Shown here in pieces: positions 45,201 to 52,317 of a stretch of DNA of 56,550 nucleotides. This stretch comes from Oscillospiraceae bacterium. GTDB lineage: Bacteria; Bacillota; Clostridia; Oscillospirales; Oscillospiraceae. The stretch lies in contig WQSX01000014.1 of NCBI GenBank assembly GCA_009787625.1, positions 1 to 56,550 of the forward strand, written 5' to 3'. The position numbers and the translations under genes are program-made. How positions within the stretch are numbered: the first letter of the stretch is position 1; each line of letters starts with the position of its first letter. The notes under the pieces are model-generated. The model was not told where the DNA came from, did no database searches, and worked only from the letters and a program-made list of their open reading frames with translations.

Positions 45201-45285
45201 GATAATGAATATGACTCGAATATGCATCTAGTCTGTTTTCCCGAAAATACTCAGGATTTTTAATTTTTGAAAAATCGAAACTCAT
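42244..45285 (-). CDS. lacZ: Beta-galactosidase, GH2 (LacZ type)
   Basis: 1013 residues, the LacZ length. Domain order is canonical: sugar binding (PWDGVYDIEPG), immunoglobulin-like, TIM barrel with RTSHYPNHP, acid/base E453 (WSLGNESFGG), nucleophile E520 (MILCEYVHAMGNSGG), then the long C-terminal Bgal_small_N domain (GMGPEETYVDR, RYARL). It hydrolyses lactose or other beta-galactosides in the cytoplasm. It lies downstream of an ABC sugar permease pair on the same strand and probably shares its transcript. Flanked by R4 and the degenerate R5. RBS GAAAGGG at normal spacing. Confidence 0.95.
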   Translation of the reverse strand: MSFDFSKIKNPEYFRENRLDAYSSHIHYRSECEATLGESSFYQLLSGTWKFSYAKNYALAPKGFESPEFDCKCWETITVPGHIQMQGYDKPQYVNVQYPWDGVYDIEPGEIPEDFNPTANYVKYFQLPEKMKGQKVFITFAGVESGFAIWLNGNYVGYGLDGYTPSDFELTPYLKDGENKLAVQVFKFTGGSWIEDQDFFRFSGIFRDVHLYAIPAVHIRDMKVLTNLSDDFNSAKLSVSLCPESDNKGTVEATLFDGDREIAKTSADISGKTELSMPLTSPKLWSAEKPNLYVLKLHVKDSNGNLCEVIHQNVGFRKFEIIDSVMYINGKRIEFYGVNRHEFSCNTGRAITKEQMEYDILVMKRFNINALRTSHYPNHPYIYELCDRYGIYVIDEVNMESHGRWHLIDKRGLEAALPGDDPKWLDIVIDRVDSLYERDKNHASIIIWSLGNESFGGLNVLKMSERFRELDKSRVVHYEGVDWDPRYPDSTDMYSKMYTNSVVLDKFLEENKEKPMILCEYVHAMGNSGGAMHKYIELMSKHKHYQGGFIWDFIDQSLLKKDRYGKEFQAYGGDFDDRPCDANFCGNGILYGDRGLSPKLQTVKYNYQPIVAEVSNGKVKVTNKNLFTSSSEYDCVVILEKNGVKVKCAELKTDVAPLSACEYDLPIDIPKEPGEYAVTVSFRLKENTSWEERGHEVAFGQFVTKNAPPSSACTDCGMQLRVVKGAQSLGVHGDDFSVLFSVVRGGLYSYNYAGREYIKQIPKPNFWRAPNDNDNGNLNPVRSAQWKIASLYASAVPPGIMNETYLPGADPIVTKDGGCVTVTYLYYLPTQPASECEVKYTINCDGTVGVDLICEPKGLPPMPEFGMMFKLDADYENLEWYGMGPEETYVDRVTGARLGIYKNKVADNMAKYLVPQECGNKVGVRYARLTDFSGRGIEFAGDDMEFSALPYTPHELENAMHDHELPEVHYTVARVNMKQMGIAGDQSWGARTHDEYLLPTDTKLEFSFRFKGI

Positions 45286-45331
45286 GTTGTAAGCCCTTTC
45301 AAATTATAGTTTGTAGTCACTTTATATTCTA

Positions 45332-45427
45332 GCAGATGATATACTTTTTGCGAAGTCTTTTTTTACCTAATCAATGCGACAAAAGATATGTTGTTGCAGT
45401 TCACAGGGTAAATTGCCCATTATCTGC
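45332..45427. repeat. Degenerate palindromic repeat R5, core missing
   Basis: 96 bp, the same length as R1, with matching ends (GCAGATGAT and ATTATCTGC), but the inner arms no longer pair well and the 20-nt core is absent. Between the permease and lacZ. Confidence 0.5.
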
Positions 45428-45463
45428 GGGAATCAACCGGGGTGTGAACAGTTACGATATGTT

Positions 45464-46273
45464 TTATTTTACAGCTCCCAAAACTCCTTCTGCGAAGTAG
45501 CGCTGCAAGAAAAAGAAAATCAATATAGTCGGCAGCGTTGCTATAGTTACTGCGAGCATTATCACACCAAAGTCCGCCACATAACCTGCCATTAGATTTG
45601 AAATCAAAAGCGGCATCGTAATAGAGTCCGGCGAAATCATGATAATTCTGGGCCATAAAAATACATTCCACGCAGCCATAAACGTAATTGTGATTGCCGC
45701 AGCATATGTCGATTTCATTGTAGGCACATAGATGCGTACGAAAATGCTCAGTTCATTTAGCCCATCTATTCTTGCAGCCTCAATCATCTCACGAGGGAAT
45801 GTTCTGGTACTTTGACGAAAGAGCATTATGAGAAAAGCTGTTGACAGCGAAGGGAGCATAAATCCAAGCGTCGTGTTCAACAGGTTTAGATTTCCCGCAA
45901 GCTGAAACAGCGGAATCATTATAGCCGCAAACGGAATCATCATTGAGAGAAGCAAAATACTCATCAGCCTGTCTTTAGCTTTACTGTAAAATATCTCGAA
46001 ACCATAACCTGCAAGAGAACAAATTACCATAGAAATAAAAGTTGCAAGCATTGCATTGCGAGCAGAATTCCAAAAAGCTCTGCCTAAATTCGTAAGTTCT
46101 GTAAGTCGCGCAAAATTTTGAAAAAGATTAGTTCCCGGCAACAACGTTCCCGCTAAAATATCTGCATTAGCATTTGTAGATGCGATGAGGGTCCATACCA
46201 GTGGAAAAAGCGACAAAAAAGCAGCAACGGAAAGAAATCCATACATAAATATATTTGAAATTTTTACTTTCAT
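45464..46273 (-). CDS. ABC sugar permease, MalG-like (CUT1 family)
   Basis: 269 residues, six membrane segments. EAA motif EAARIDGLNELSIFVRIYVP is the site that contacts the ATPase. Forms the pore with the MalF-like partner encoded just upstream, whose stop overlaps this ATG by four bases. No ATPase gene is nearby; a shared MsmK/MalK-type ATPase elsewhere is likely (family knowledge). Substrate probably a galactoside given lacZ (inference). Confidence 0.92.
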   Translation of the reverse strand: MKVKISNIFMYGFLSVAAFLSLFPLVWTLIASTNANADILAGTLLPGTNLFQNFARLTELTNLGRAFWNSARNAMLATFISMVICSLAGYGFEIFYSKAKDRLMSILLLSMMIPFAAIMIPLFQLAGNLNLLNTTLGFMLPSLSTAFLIMLFRQSTRTFPREMIEAARIDGLNELSIFVRIYVPTMKSTYAAAITITFMAAWNVFLWPRIIMISPDSITMPLLISNLMAGYVADFGVIMLAVTIATLPTILIFFFLQRYFAEGVLGAVK

Positions 46274-47190
46274 CGTCTATCACCAACCTTTATCTGGATT
46301 AAAGCTAAAACTGCTACGAACAGCAAAATCACAAATGACATCGCAGATGCATAACCAATCTGCGGAATCCCTTGAAATGCCGAAGCAAAAATATGATGCG
46401 ACATTGTTCGCGAAGTAAGGCCCGGACCGCCGCCCGTCAGATTAAACGATTCGTCAAATAGCTGGAGCGTGCCGTTTGTGGACATTATCGCAGTGAGCAA
46501 TATAATCGGACGAAGCAACGGAACTGTGATTTTCCAAAATTGTTGAACCACATTGGCTCCATCAAGGCGTGCCGCTTCAAAGATAGAGCGGTCTATGTTC
46601 TGCATTCCCGCCAAATAAAAAATCATATTAAACCCCGTCCAGCGCCACAAAAGCCCCAAAATAATAATCATCCTTGCCGACCATGCTGAGCCAAACCAAT
46701 TAAACGGAGTTTCCATTATTCCAATATTCATCGCTATTGTATTTATTATACCGCTAACGGCAAACATTTGGCGAAAAACCAAAGAATATGCAACAAGCCC
46801 GACTGCGGCAGGCAAAAATATCGCAGTTCGGAAAAAGCCTTTCCCTTTGAGATTTGGCTTATTCAAAATAGATGCAAGAACAAGTCCCGTTATAAGCATA
46901 ATCGGCACTTGAACTAAAAGGTACATGAATGTGGTCGCTATCGTCTGGCGAAACTGCGGGTCTTCCAATAATCTCAAATAATTAAACGCACCGGCAAACT
47001 CCATGTTCGCCCCGGCACCTCGGTATAGTGAAAGATAAAAACCCCTTATCATCGGATAAAAGTTCATCCACACTATAAGCCCTGCCGCAACGAACAAAAA
47101 AGCCCATCCAACTAAACCCTGCTTCCGACTTAAGGTAAGCCATGGCTTTTTCACTGCAGCACCACCTGAAATTTCGTCACGTTGTCCCAT
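46270..47190 (-). CDS. ABC sugar permease, MalF-like (CUT1 family)
   Basis: 306 residues, six membrane segments after a polar start. EAA loop EAARLDGANVVQQFWKITVP. Partner of the MalG-like permease; stop and start overlap (ATGA). RBS CGGAG close to the ATG. Lies 112 bases after the binding-protein gene, with a strong hairpin in the gap that probably lowers permease output relative to the binding protein. Confidence 0.92.
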   Translation of the reverse strand: MGQRDEISGGAAVKKPWLTLSRKQGLVGWAFLFVAAGLIVWMNFYPMIRGFYLSLYRGAGANMEFAGAFNYLRLLEDPQFRQTIATTFMYLLVQVPIMLITGLVLASILNKPNLKGKGFFRTAIFLPAAVGLVAYSLVFRQMFAVSGIINTIAMNIGIMETPFNWFGSAWSARMIIILGLLWRWTGFNMIFYLAGMQNIDRSIFEAARLDGANVVQQFWKITVPLLRPIILLTAIMSTNGTLQLFDESFNLTGGGPGLTSRTMSHHIFASAFQGIPQIGYASAMSFVILLFVAVLALIQIKVGDRR

Positions 47191-47224
47191 TAGCTCCGAA
47201 AACCTCCATTTTATTTATTTAGTA

Positions 47225-47259
47225 GTTAGGAGTTAGAAGCTTTGGGTAAAACTCCTAAC
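47225..47259 (-). other. Intercistronic hairpin between binding protein and permease genes
   Basis: GTTAGGAGTT and AACTCCTAAC make a perfect 10-bp stem with a ~15-nt loop, 43 bases downstream of the binding-protein stop on the minus strand. No T-run, so a processing/stability element like those between malE and malF is the likely role. Confidence 0.55.
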
Positions 47260-47302
47260 TCCCTTCTGATTGCTGTTGTTAATTTTAAGTTTAATTTCTC
47301 AA

Positions 47303-48655
47303 TTATAATCCCATTTCAAATCGAACTGCGGCTTCTGCTTCTGCCAGTGCTTCAGCTATATCCATACCCAGATTAATAATGTTGCCCAGAGCAATGTCAA
47401 TTTGATCCATCGCTGTGTAGTGATGAATGCCACCAACAAAATCAGGAATATTTTGTGAGAATCTGATTATGTCTGCAAAAACAGTCTGCCCGCCAAAGAA
47501 TGGTTGCGGCTCTTGATATATGCTACTTGCTGCAGCAGGACCCCATGTGGAGAGAGCTCCGGCAGCAGGAAGAAGAATATCATAAAGTTCTGTGCTGCCC
47601 GCAAAAGTGTAGTTCAAAAATTCAATTGCAAGGTCTACATTTGCATTTGATGTAACTGCCCAACTGGAACCGCCCCAAGATGAATAGTTTGTTCCACCGG
47701 CTACATTCAACCTCGGAATGTTCGTAACCGCCCAAACACCTTCCGGTCCGACATCTTGAATAGTTCCGAGAATCCAACACCCTGCAAGCGTGCCTACAAC
47801 ATCGTGAGCTGCAAGAGTTCCGATATAATCAGACCAGTCACCCGGTAAAAGCATAACGCCGGCATCAACCATTTCGATAAATCTGTCTACAGCTTCGCGA
47901 AACACAGGATTATCCACGAAATTTGGTGTACCATCAGCATTAAATAAACTCGCACCTGCCGATTTCACCATAACATCCATAAACGATCCACCGACACCGT
48001 AGGTGCTAAGCATAGGCATTCCTGTCGCATCAAACACTTGCCTACCGAGTGAAATAAACTCATCCCACGTAATATCCGTAAAGTCATCAACCGTAAACCC
48101 TGCTTCTTCAAGAATATCTGTACGGAAAGCTGTAATTGTTACACCATTGTCAAACGGTACTGCAAAGTTTCTGCCGTTTACTACCGAAAAGTCAGTTTTA
48201 CCGGCTGCAAATTCAGCAAAGTTTATGCCTGAATCTGTAATATCCGTAAAAATTCCCGGGAATAACAAAACACTGATTTCAAACGCCTGATCTTGAATGA
48301 GCATTATATCAGGTAGGAGATGATATTCCCCGGTAATGCCAATCGTGGTTATTTGCATGTCAATATCTTCCCAAGGCATTTCAACATTGTTAAGTATAAA
48401 ACCGGGATTGCTTCGTTCAAAAATTTCCGCGGCTACATCCATGGCAAACATATTAAATGCAGGATCCCAGCTCCAGACTGTGAGAACATTGTCCCCTTCA
48501 GCCAATTGCGTGTCAGGTGCGTCTGCAGGAAGCGTTTCAGCCTCCTGTGCCGGGGCATCTTGGGCAGGGGGAGCTGTTTGTTCCGAATCGTTTGCGCATG
48601 CGAATACAAGCAGTGATAATGCAAGGACAAGGACAAGTGCAAATAGTTTCTTCAT
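47303..48655 (-). CDS. Sugar ABC transporter substrate-binding lipoprotein
   Basis: 450 residues. A typical lipoprotein signal ends in SLLVFAC (Cys20), followed by an A/P/E-rich linker, then an extracellular binding domain of the MalE/CUT1 type (VLTVWSWDPAFNMFAMD, YGVGGSFMDVMVKSAG, WGGSSWAVTSNANVDLAIEFL). It captures the sugar and delivers it to the two permeases. RBS CGGAGG at 8 bases. First gene of the binding protein-permease-permease-lacZ run. Confidence 0.93.
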   Translation of the reverse strand: MKKLFALVLVLALSLLVFACANDSEQTAPPAQDAPAQEAETLPADAPDTQLAEGDNVLTVWSWDPAFNMFAMDVAAEIFERSNPGFILNNVEMPWEDIDMQITTIGITGEYHLLPDIMLIQDQAFEISVLLFPGIFTDITDSGINFAEFAAGKTDFSVVNGRNFAVPFDNGVTITAFRTDILEEAGFTVDDFTDITWDEFISLGRQVFDATGMPMLSTYGVGGSFMDVMVKSAGASLFNADGTPNFVDNPVFREAVDRFIEMVDAGVMLLPGDWSDYIGTLAAHDVVGTLAGCWILGTIQDVGPEGVWAVTNIPRLNVAGGTNYSSWGGSSWAVTSNANVDLAIEFLNYTFAGSTELYDILLPAAGALSTWGPAAASSIYQEPQPFFGGQTVFADIIRFSQNIPDFVGGIHHYTAMDQIDIALGNIINLGMDIAEALAEAEAAVRFEMGL

Positions 48656-48821
48656 TTTTTGTTCCTCCGTTTATTCTTTCTTACAAAATTTTAAGCCCTC
48701 AAAATAACACAAGAATTTTGGATGTTTTATACAAAATAAAAGTGGCTCAGAGTAGCTCTATTTGGAGATTATAACAGCTATACTTACAAATGTAAATAGT
48801 TTTTGTGATAAATCACCTTTT

Positions 48822-48851
48822 TAATGCATGCGTTAAATATCTCATGCATTA
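48822..48851. other. Inverted repeat TAATGCATG-N12-CATGCATTA
   Basis: Perfect 9-bp arms in the gap between the DUF4364 stop (48860) and the binding-protein gene (start 48655). No T-run on either strand. It could be an operator for the importer operon or a weak transcript end for the DUF4364 gene. The rest of the ~200-base gap is AT-rich with no clear promoter. Confidence 0.4.
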
Positions 48852-48859
48852 GTTACACG

Positions 48860-49384
48860 TTACTCCCCCGTTATTAATTTCATTACAGAATGATAAATTT
48901 CTTCTGCATTTTTGCGAAAACCTTTTTCTAACTTATCAGCCTTTTTTTCGTTTATCGCAAAAATTTCCATCGAAAGTATCTCACTCACACCGTCAGAGAG
49001 TGATAGCGTGACCATATAGCCATTTTCATCTTGTAGCTCCCTGCTTGTTTTTATCATTGCATTTCTGTCAACCGAAGCTCTGATTTTGGCTGTAAGCTCT
49101 TCAGCTTTTTGCCGAACTGAATAAGGGAGATTTTCTTCCAGAATTTCTCCGTTGCGCTCACCTTTTGCTGTCAAAGAATACTTTCCCTCAGAGGACACTA
49201 AGTGGTTCGTCTCTTCAAGCTTTTGTACACAGTCTGTGATGTCAAAATAACTTATTGCCTCATCACATAGAGTCAGTTCACTGAGCAGTTCCAAAGTTGC
49301 AGGCTCAGGCAGACGCTTAAGCACAAACAAAATGAGCATCTTAACTTCTATTTTTTCATGAATAAATCCAAAATTTTCAATCAT
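48860..49384 (-). CDS. DUF4364 family protein (winged-helix-like)
   Basis: 174 residues. MLILFVLKRLPEPATLELLSE and the YSLTAKGERNGE wing match DUF4364, a clostridial family with a PadR/MarR-like DNA-binding N-terminal half; the target is unknown. The ATG lies seven bases after an extended -10 (TGC-TATACT, 49400-49392) and there is no Shine-Dalgarno, which suggests a leaderless transcript. Divergent from the DUF3048 gene. Confidence 0.75.
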   Translation of the reverse strand: MIENFGFIHEKIEVKMLILFVLKRLPEPATLELLSELTLCDEAISYFDITDCVQKLEETNHLVSSEGKYSLTAKGERNGEILEENLPYSVRQKAEELTAKIRASVDRNAMIKTSRELQDENGYMVTLSLSDGVSEILSMEIFAINEKKADKLEKGFRKNAEEIYHSVMKLITGE

Positions 49385-49391
49385 AATACAA

Positions 49392-49400
49392 AGTATAGCA
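49392..49400 (-). promoter_or_regulatory. Extended -10 promoter of the DUF4364 gene
   Basis: TGC-TATACT on the minus strand, with only seven bases between TATACT and the ATG. No good -35 at normal spacing. Confidence 0.45.
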
Positions 49401-49529
49401 CATTAGTGCTTGCATAGTACACAAAAATTTGTTACAATAAGTTACAGTTCAGAGGCTGAGTAGTCAAAACACGCCTTTTTCACACGATTTACACATATTA
49501 CTTTAGCTTGGCAACTAATTATTTTACGG

Positions 49530-49597
49530 ACAAAATGACAATCCCTTTTCGTGGTCGTTTTGTGCCTTAAAGATTCAATAAAGGAATGGTCATTATA
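49530..49597 (+). promoter_or_regulatory. Structured leader L2 (same family as L1)
   Basis: Stem i: ACAAAATGAC (49530-49539) with GTCGTTTTGT (49554-49563), as in L1, while its loop sequence differs. Stem ii alternative: 49534-49548 with AAAGGAATGGTCATT (49580-49594), 13 of 15 pairs. The downstream part AAGATTC...AAAGGAATGGTCATT is shared with L1 and the ABC-F leader at 39065. Confidence 0.6.
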
Positions 49598-50806
49598 ATG
49601 AACAAATTTTTAGGTAATTTACCGGATAATCTTAAAAAACTTTTCAAGCGCTTAACGGGTGCAAAACATTTTAAACGTTATCTCACCGGAGCCGGGGTTC
49701 TTATTATTGGTATTATTATTTTTTCTGTAAGTGTGCTCGGCGGTAATGCACCTCCGGCTGAGGAACCGGTGATTGCAGAAGCAACGCCTGAACCACCGCC
49801 GGTTGTGGAGCAGACGCCAACTCCAACTCCCGAATCTACGCCAACTCCAACTCCCGAACCTGCGCCTGAGCCTCCGAGCGGTCCGCGACTTTATAACCCT
49901 CTTACAGGAGAGCCCAGAGCTGACGATATTTCAGGAAACAGGCCTTTTGCATTTGTTTTTAACAACCTGGTCGTCGCCTTACCTCAAGTAGGCATTTCAA
50001 ATGTTGATATTTTATACGAGTTCCCTGTTGAAGGCGGAATCACCCGCATGGTGGGGATTATACAGGATCTCACTGATGTAGGCGTGCTGGGCAGTATAAG
50101 GAGTGCCCGTTACTATTTCGTCTCCATCGCAGAGAGTTATGATGCCATTTTCGTCCATGCAGGCGACAGTTATGTCGCTCGGCAGCAAATACTTCATAGA
50201 GGGATTGATAATCTCAATGGCGTATCGGGAGCTCACGGGAGACTTTTTTACAGAGATTCAAATAGACCCGGAAGAAACACCGAGCACCATATGGTTACGA
50301 CAGGTCAGAGAATTCTTGACGGAGTAGTCGACCTTGGCATTCGAACCGAAATTTGGGAAGGTTATGAACCCATACTTTTATTCTCTGAAAATGCTGCGCC
50401 CACCAATGGCAACCCCGCAAGAAATCTCAGAGTTAGAGCTACAGCCAATAAAGACAGCTTCTTTACATTTGATGAGGCATCAGGTGAATATCACATGCGC
50501 CAATTTAATCGCAACTTCATAGATGAGGCAACCGGAGAGCCTGTTGGGTTTACAAATATACTCGTGCTGCAAACAGCAGTCAGTGCAAGACCCGGTGACA
50601 GAGCCGGTCTACGCATGGTTGAAACAACGGGAGAAGGCACAGGATTTTTTATTAATGGCGGCTATTATACAGAGATCAGATGGTCACGCCCTGACGAATC
50701 CGACCAGTTTGTATACACCTTGGCGGACGGAAGCCCGCTTTACCTCGGTATCGGCAGAACATTTATCGGAGTAGTTCCTGATGATTTAGAGCATGAGTTT
50801 GAGTAA
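49598..50806 (+). CDS. DUF3048 (YerB-like) surface protein
   Basis: 402 residues. Basic cytoplasmic start, one membrane segment (~27-47, GAGVLIIGIIIFSVSVLGG), then a P/T/E-rich spacer (repeats of PTPTPE) and a DUF3048 domain (NPLTGEP, NRPFAFVFNN, DILYEFPVEGGITRMVG, GSIRSARYY, FVHAGDS). In other Firmicutes this domain is in lipoproteins; here a membrane segment replaces the lipobox. Molecular function unknown, cell-surface location likely. ATG 49598; in-frame ATG 49586 would add MVII but overlaps the RBS. Confidence 0.85.
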   Translation: MNKFLGNLPDNLKKLFKRLTGAKHFKRYLTGAGVLIIGIIIFSVSVLGGNAPPAEEPVIAEATPEPPPVVEQTPTPTPESTPTPTPEPAPEPPSGPRLYNPLTGEPRADDISGNRPFAFVFNNLVVALPQVGISNVDILYEFPVEGGITRMVGIIQDLTDVGVLGSIRSARYYFVSIAESYDAIFVHAGDSYVARQQILHRGIDNLNGVSGAHGRLFYRDSNRPGRNTEHHMVTTGQRILDGVVDLGIRTEIWEGYEPILLFSENAAPTNGNPARNLRVRATANKDSFFTFDEASGEYHMRQFNRNFIDEATGEPVGFTNILVLQTAVSARPGDRAGLRMVETTGEGTGFFINGGYYTEIRWSRPDESDQFVYTLADGSPLYLGIGRTFIGVVPDDLEHEFE

Positions 50807-50859
50807 ATCTTTTCTAAACTTACCGCAGAGATCTGGTGATTTGCTGATGGAGGAATATG

Positions 50860-52317
50860 ATGAATTTATGGTTTTTAACTGAAGAAAAGCCGAAAGTATC
50901 TACTTTGCTTCAGTTATTGCAACTGTATTGCCGTGATTTCGGTGATATTTATTGGGATTACTCTGCTGTTGTAAAAATAAAGCCGCTATTTACTGATGGT
51001 GTATTCTCGTTTACATATTTACTTGAAAATGTAAAAGTAGACGGTATAAATAATGTATTTATAAAAACAGTCAGTGGAAGTTCCAGTTTTTTTGACTATT
51101 TGCTATTTCGCCAAGAGCAGGAGCCGGCTGATAGCTGCATGGATAATTTGCTTATGGCAATAGAGGAAACAAAAACAGGCGATGACGAATCTCGAAACAC
51201 GGGAGTGTATCAACGAGGTTCAAAATTTGTTCATATTAAATCTTTTGCGCCTAAGGTTAAACAATATATGCTTTACAATGATGAACTTGGTGAGCGAAAA
51301 GAAAAAAAGCCGAGCGATACGAGCATTTTTGGTACGAGCATTCTATTGACACTTGGTGTAGAAATTGTCGGTAAATCTACAGAAGGGCGTTTCCGGCCTT
51401 TCTCGTCAGTAGAGGATTTAATCCGATTTAAATCTAAAATGAGAAAGCCCCCTGCGGGAAATGTACCAATTGATATAAAGCAAAATGGTAATGTGATTTA
51501 CATATCCGGACGTCTTTCAAAACCTGCTGATGCCGGAAATATTGGTCACGACCCCAACATTGGCGCATTGTCCATGATTTCAGCTTGCATCCGTAAATTG
51601 GGTTGGAAAAGTGATATAGTTATAACAAAACATGGAGTTTCCCAAAGTTATGCAGACAGAAATTGTTCAAATAAATTTTTTCATATAGCCCGCGCTCTTG
51701 GTGTTACGCTTGATGGAATTACATTTAGTGGAAACGTTGCTCTACCTAAAAGGTATTGGTATTACGAGAGAAATTCTGAAAAAGTCGCATCAATTTTACT
51801 CCATGTTACCGCTGAGTATGGCGGTATGCGCGAAGTATATCAAAATCACGCAGGTTGCGAACGAGGCTATTTTAAGACAGAAGAGGATGGTCTTATTGCA
51901 TTGCCTAAATATCGCTCGGTTTCGTACACTTATGAAAAAAAGCGAAAGAAAAAAGGCGGTTATAAGCTAAAAAATGGCACTATCGTTGAAAACCTTTTCT
52001 TGCCGGATTTAATAATATGTGATAAAGAATCGAAATCTATGTTAGTAGTGGAAGGAAAAAAACTTCAAACTCAAGCGGCCGGATTAGAAGAAATAGAAAA
52101 TTACTATGGTATCAAGGAAGACTATCTTGATAAATATTATCCGGATTACAAAGTAACAGTATGGTTGTCGCTTTTTGGACGAGAGTTGAAATCTTTAGAT
52201 CAATTATCCGATAGGGTTTTGCTATACCTAGATAATCTTGGCAAAACACACATAGATGATAACGCGCCGGCTTGTATTATCGATGCTTTTCGCAAGGTCA
52301 AGGTATATAATAGCTAA
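50860..52317 (+). CDS. Restriction endonuclease-like protein, PD-(D/E)XK
   Basis: 485 residues, not recognised as a named enzyme. A nuclease core near the C-terminus shows P-D at ~383 and E-G-K at ~399 (PDLIICDK...LVVEGKK), the PD-(D/E)XK pattern. An upstream segment (NIGHDPNIGALSMISACIRKLGW) looks like a structural part of the same fold. It faces three DNA methyltransferase genes on the opposite strand, and its stop (52315-52317) touches the stop of the first of them (52318). Probably the nuclease of a type II or IIS system (inference). ATG 50860 follows GGAGG; ATG 50857 is three bases nearer. More AT-rich than neighbours by eye. Confidence 0.7.
   Translation: MNLWFLTEEKPKVSTLLQLLQLYCRDFGDIYWDYSAVVKIKPLFTDGVFSFTYLLENVKVDGINNVFIKTVSGSSSFFDYLLFRQEQEPADSCMDNLLMAIEETKTGDDESRNTGVYQRGSKFVHIKSFAPKVKQYMLYNDELGERKEKKPSDTSIFGTSILLTLGVEIVGKSTEGRFRPFSSVEDLIRFKSKMRKPPAGNVPIDIKQNGNVIYISGRLSKPADAGNIGHDPNIGALSMISACIRKLGWKSDIVITKHGVSQSYADRNCSNKFFHIARALGVTLDGITFSGNVALPKRYWYYERNSEKVASILLHVTAEYGGMREVYQNHAGCERGYFKTEEDGLIALPKYRSVSYTYEKKRKKKGGYKLKNGTIVENLFLPDLIICDKESKSMLVVEGKKLQTQAAGLEEIENYYGIKEDYLDKYYPDYKVTVWLSLFGRELKSLDQLSDRVLLYLDNLGKTHIDDNAPACIIDAFRKVKVYNS

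Noticed and set aside
2784-45427. Integron attC sites
   Set aside because: Repeats beside single genes resemble attC arrays in layout, but no GTTRRRY/RYYYAAC boxes and no integrase are seen, and the genes are on both strands with ordinary promoters.
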